Positions 12,582-14,921 of a stretch of 14,921 nt of DNA are shown here, in pieces; position 1 is the stretch's first letter, and each line of letters starts with the position of its first letter. The notes beneath the pieces were generated by a model. That model made no database searches and was not told where the DNA came from. It saw only the letters and a list, made by a program, of their open reading frames with translations. A program made the translations under genes and the position numbers. Source of the DNA: an uncultured Eubacteriales bacterium (GTDB lineage: Bacteria > Bacillota > Clostridia > Lachnospirales > Lachnospiraceae); the NCBI GenBank assembly GCA_900549105.1, contig URND01000072.1:1-14921 (forward strand), written 5' to 3'.

Positions 12582-14921
12582 ATGGCGGCTTCTTTTTTTG
12601 AAGTATTTCCTGTTTTAAAACTGAATAAAGGGATGGCGGATGTACTGGAAGAGGCTGTTGTTGAAAAGGTGGCGGCCAGCCAGGCGAAAAATCGGATTCG
12701 GGTTTATCTGTGCAGTCCGAGACTGATATCTTATGGCGACGTGCGGAAGCTGGAAGAACAGATTCGGAAGCAGCTTTTTGAAAATACCAATGTCCATGTG
12801 GACATTATTGACAGATATGAGCTGTCAGAGCAGTATACGCCGGAGCGGCTGATGTCTATTTACTTTGACAGTCTTGAGGCGGAACTGAAGGATTCCAGCG
12901 ATTTGGAAGCCAACATTTTCCATAAGGCCCAAAAAGAGTTTATCGATGCCCAGAGGATGGTTCTCACCGTAGAAGATAATTTTATTACGGCCTCCAAAAT
13001 CGAGAGTATTCGGGACAAGTTATTAAAGATTTTCCAGGACAGATTTGGCTATTATGTGGATATCTCGGTGGAATATGTCCGGGAGAGAAAGAGCCGGCAG
13101 GCTGAATACGCGGAGGAGACCTTCCTGCGGGAAGTGGATACGATTGTTAAAAACTATGCGGAAGCCGAGGCGGCCGTGAAGCAGAAGGAAGAAAAGCTGG
13201 CTGAACAGCAGAAACCGGCCAAAGACTTTAAAAAGGAAAATACTTACGTTAAGAAAAAGATTGTCGACCCGGATATATTTTATGGACGGCCTTTTGAGGG
13301 AGATGAGATGCCGATTTCTGAAATCAATGATGAAATCGGTGAAGTGATTGTCCGGGGCAAGGTCATTCAGCTTGAGACGAGAGAAATCCGAAATGAGAAA
13401 ACGATTATCATTTTTGCTGTGACGGATTTTACGGACAGTATTTCGGCGAAGATTTTCACCAAAAATGAATTCCTTCCCCAGGTTCTTGCAAATCTGAAAG
13501 AGGGTACCTTTGTTCGTATGAAGGCCATGGCGGTGATGGATAAATATGACCATGGTATCGCTTTGAATTCGGTGACGGGCATTAAGACCATACCGGATTT
13601 TACCGAGAAGCGGATGGATTTGAGCCCGGTGAAGCGGGTGGAACTTCACGCCCACACAACAATGAGTGACATGGACAGTGTGGCGGACTGTAAAACCATG
13701 CTTAAAACAGCCATGTCCTGGGGGCACAAGGCGATGGCGATAACGGATCACGGCGTGGTTCAGGCGTTTACGGATGCTAATCACTGTGTGGAAGGGACGG
13801 ATTTCAAGCCGATTTACGGTGTGGAAGGTTATCTGGTGGACGATTTGAAGCCGATTGTCTTTGATTCAAAAAATCAGAGTCTGGACAGTAAATTTGTTGT
13901 CTTTGATATCGAGACAACGGGATTTTCAGCGGTGAATGACCGTATTATCGAAATCGGCGCGGTGAAGGTGGAAAACGGAGAGATTGTTGACCGTTACAGC
14001 ACCTTTGTCAACCCGGAGCGGCCGATTCCTTTTGAAATTGAAAAATTAACGGGTATTCATGACGGCATGGTGGTGGATGCCGCTGGCATTGAAGATATAT
14101 TGCCGGAATTTCTGGCTTTCTCCGAGGACTGCATTATGGTGGCCCATAATGCGGAATTCGATATGAGTTTTATTAAGGAAAACTGCCGGAGAATGAATAT
14201 ACACCGGGAGTTTACCGTGGTGGATACGCTGGCGATGGCCCGGAGTATGCTGCCGGATTTGAAAAATTATAAATTGGATACGGTGGTGGAGGCTGTCGGC
14301 GGAACGCTGGAAAATCACCATCGGGCTGTGGAGGATGCGGAGTCCACGGCGGATATTTTTGTGAAATTTGTTGCCCGGCTGAAGGGCATGGGCGTGACGG
14401 ATTTGGATACCTTAAATGGAATGAGCCAGATGTCGGTCAACGCCATAAAGAAATTAAAAACCTATCATATTATTATATTGGCTCAGAATGATATCGGGCG
14501 GATTAATTTGTACCGGCTGGTGTCCTGGTCCCATCTGGATTATTATGCGAGACGGCCGAGAATTCCGAAGAGTGTTCTGGCGAAATACCGGGAAGGGCTG
14601 ATCATCGGTTCTGCCTGCGAGGCGGGTGAACTGTATCAGGCGGTGCTGAATGACCGTCCGGCGGATGAAATTGCCCGGATTGTCAATTTTTATGATTATC
14701 TGGAAATTCAGCCCATTGGCAATAACCTCTTTATGATAGACAGTGAGAAGATTCCTCAGATTCAATCCAAAGAGGATTTGATGGAGATGAACCGAAAGAT
14801 AGTCCGTCTCGGCGAACAGTTCCATAAGCCGGTCTGCGCCACCTGCGATGTGCATTTTATCAACCCGGAAGATGAAGTTTACCGCCGGATTATTATGGCA
14901 GGAAAGGGATTTGATGATGCG
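12582..14921 (+). CDS. polC: DNA polymerase III alpha subunit, PolC type, 3' partial
   Basis: Replicative polymerase with built-in proofreading, found in Firmicutes. The frame is open for 780 codons to the window edge; full PolC is about 1,400-1,500 residues, so the palm and fingers lie beyond. Visible parts, in order, are an N-terminal domain (about 1-165, starting with the FFEVFPVLKL block), a charged linker (about 170-235), and an OB fold (about 254-337, EVIVRGKV). The PHP domain begins at HAHTTMSD (356-363) and ITDHG, is split by a DEDDh exonuclease, then resumes with HIIILAQND (629-637) and CDVHF (755-759). The exonuclease has DIETTG at 442-447 (Asp442, Glu444), HNAEFD with Asp527, and HRAVEDA with His580 and Asp585, all ligands present. 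GGAG inside ispG lies ten bases before the ATG. No stop codon or frameshift is seen. Confidence 0.97.
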   Translation, partial: MAASFFEVFPVLKLNKGMADVLEEAVVEKVAASQAKNRIRVYLCSPRLISYGDVRKLEEQIRKQLFENTNVHVDIIDRYELSEQYTPERLMSIYFDSLEAELKDSSDLEANIFHKAQKEFIDAQRMVLTVEDNFITASKIESIRDKLLKIFQDRFGYYVDISVEYVRERKSRQAEYAEETFLREVDTIVKNYAEAEAAVKQKEEKLAEQQKPAKDFKKENTYVKKKIVDPDIFYGRPFEGDEMPISEINDEIGEVIVRGKVIQLETREIRNEKTIIIFAVTDFTDSISAKIFTKNEFLPQVLANLKEGTFVRMKAMAVMDKYDHGIALNSVTGIKTIPDFTEKRMDLSPVKRVELHAHTTMSDMDSVADCKTMLKTAMSWGHKAMAITDHGVVQAFTDANHCVEGTDFKPIYGVEGYLVDDLKPIVFDSKNQSLDSKFVVFDIETTGFSAVNDRIIEIGAVKVENGEIVDRYSTFVNPERPIPFEIEKLTGIHDGMVVDAAGIEDILPEFLAFSEDCIMVAHNAEFDMSFIKENCRRMNIHREFTVVDTLAMARSMLPDLKNYKLDTVVEAVGGTLENHHRAVEDAESTADIFVKFVARLKGMGVTDLDTLNGMSQMSVNAIKKLKTYHIIILAQNDIGRINLYRLVSWSHLDYYARRPRIPKSVLAKYREGLIIGSACEAGELYQAVLNDRPADEIARIVNFYDYLEIQPIGNNLFMIDSEKIPQIQSKEDLMEMNRKIVRLGEQFHKPVCATCDVHFINPEDEVYRRIIMAGKGFDDA

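Noticed and set aside
13023..13784. Open frame of 253 codons on the minus strand inside polC
   Set aside because: It lies wholly antisense to the well-supported polC frame, has a His/Arg/Ile/Phe-rich makeup typical of antisense shadows, and shows no recognisable domain or clear ribosome binding site.

Overview
The window looks like a chromosomal segment of a low-to-mid GC Firmicute of class Clostridia, most likely Lachnospiraceae. The grounds are strong GGAGG-type ribosome binding sites, a PolC-type replicative polymerase, a K+-dependent membrane pyrophosphatase of the probable Na+-pumping kind, the MEP isoprenoid route, and the gene order pyrH-frr-uppS-cdsA-dxr-rseP-ispG-polC, which is familiar from this group. 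The taxonomic call is inference from gene content and order; no rRNA gene is present.

Left arm (1-3590, plus strand): the 3' end of an HSL-type alpha/beta hydrolase in which Cys occupies the expected position of the catalytic Asp; a small permuted-papain (YiiX/NlpC-P60-like) predicted cysteine hydrolase; an XRE-type DNA-binding protein fused to a six-helix membrane domain and closed by an intrinsic terminator; then two adjacent small membrane proteins that appear to be diverged paralogues, ending in a double-hairpin convergent terminator region.

Middle (3594-6181, minus strand): hppA, a membrane-bound pyrophosphatase, and upstream of it a Nim/pyridoxamine-phosphate-oxidase-like flavoprotein. 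The predicted hppA promoter has a spacer that is exactly a perfect 16-nt inverted repeat, a possible operator.

Right arm (6350-14921, plus strand): a tightly packed housekeeping operon. pyrH supplies UDP, frr recycles ribosomes, uppS makes the undecaprenyl carrier lipid, cdsA makes CDP-diacylglycerol, dxr and ispG are two MEP-pathway enzymes feeding isoprenoid precursors to uppS, rseP is a site-2 protease, and polC (780 codons visible, running off the window) is the replicative polymerase. The gene order joins envelope-lipid supply to protein synthesis and DNA replication. Several of these reactions release pyrophosphate, which the divergently encoded HppA could use. rpsB and tsf, often upstream of pyrH, are absent here.

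No intergenic stretch exceeds about 170 bases. I saw no mobile element, CRISPR array, tRNA or rRNA. Most of the window is ordinary core genome. The points most worth a second look are the Asp-to-Cys change in the hydrolase, the palindromic hppA promoter spacer, the long hairpin between frr and uppS, and the XRE-membrane protein with its membrane-protein neighbours. I did not find convincing evidence of an entirely new system.
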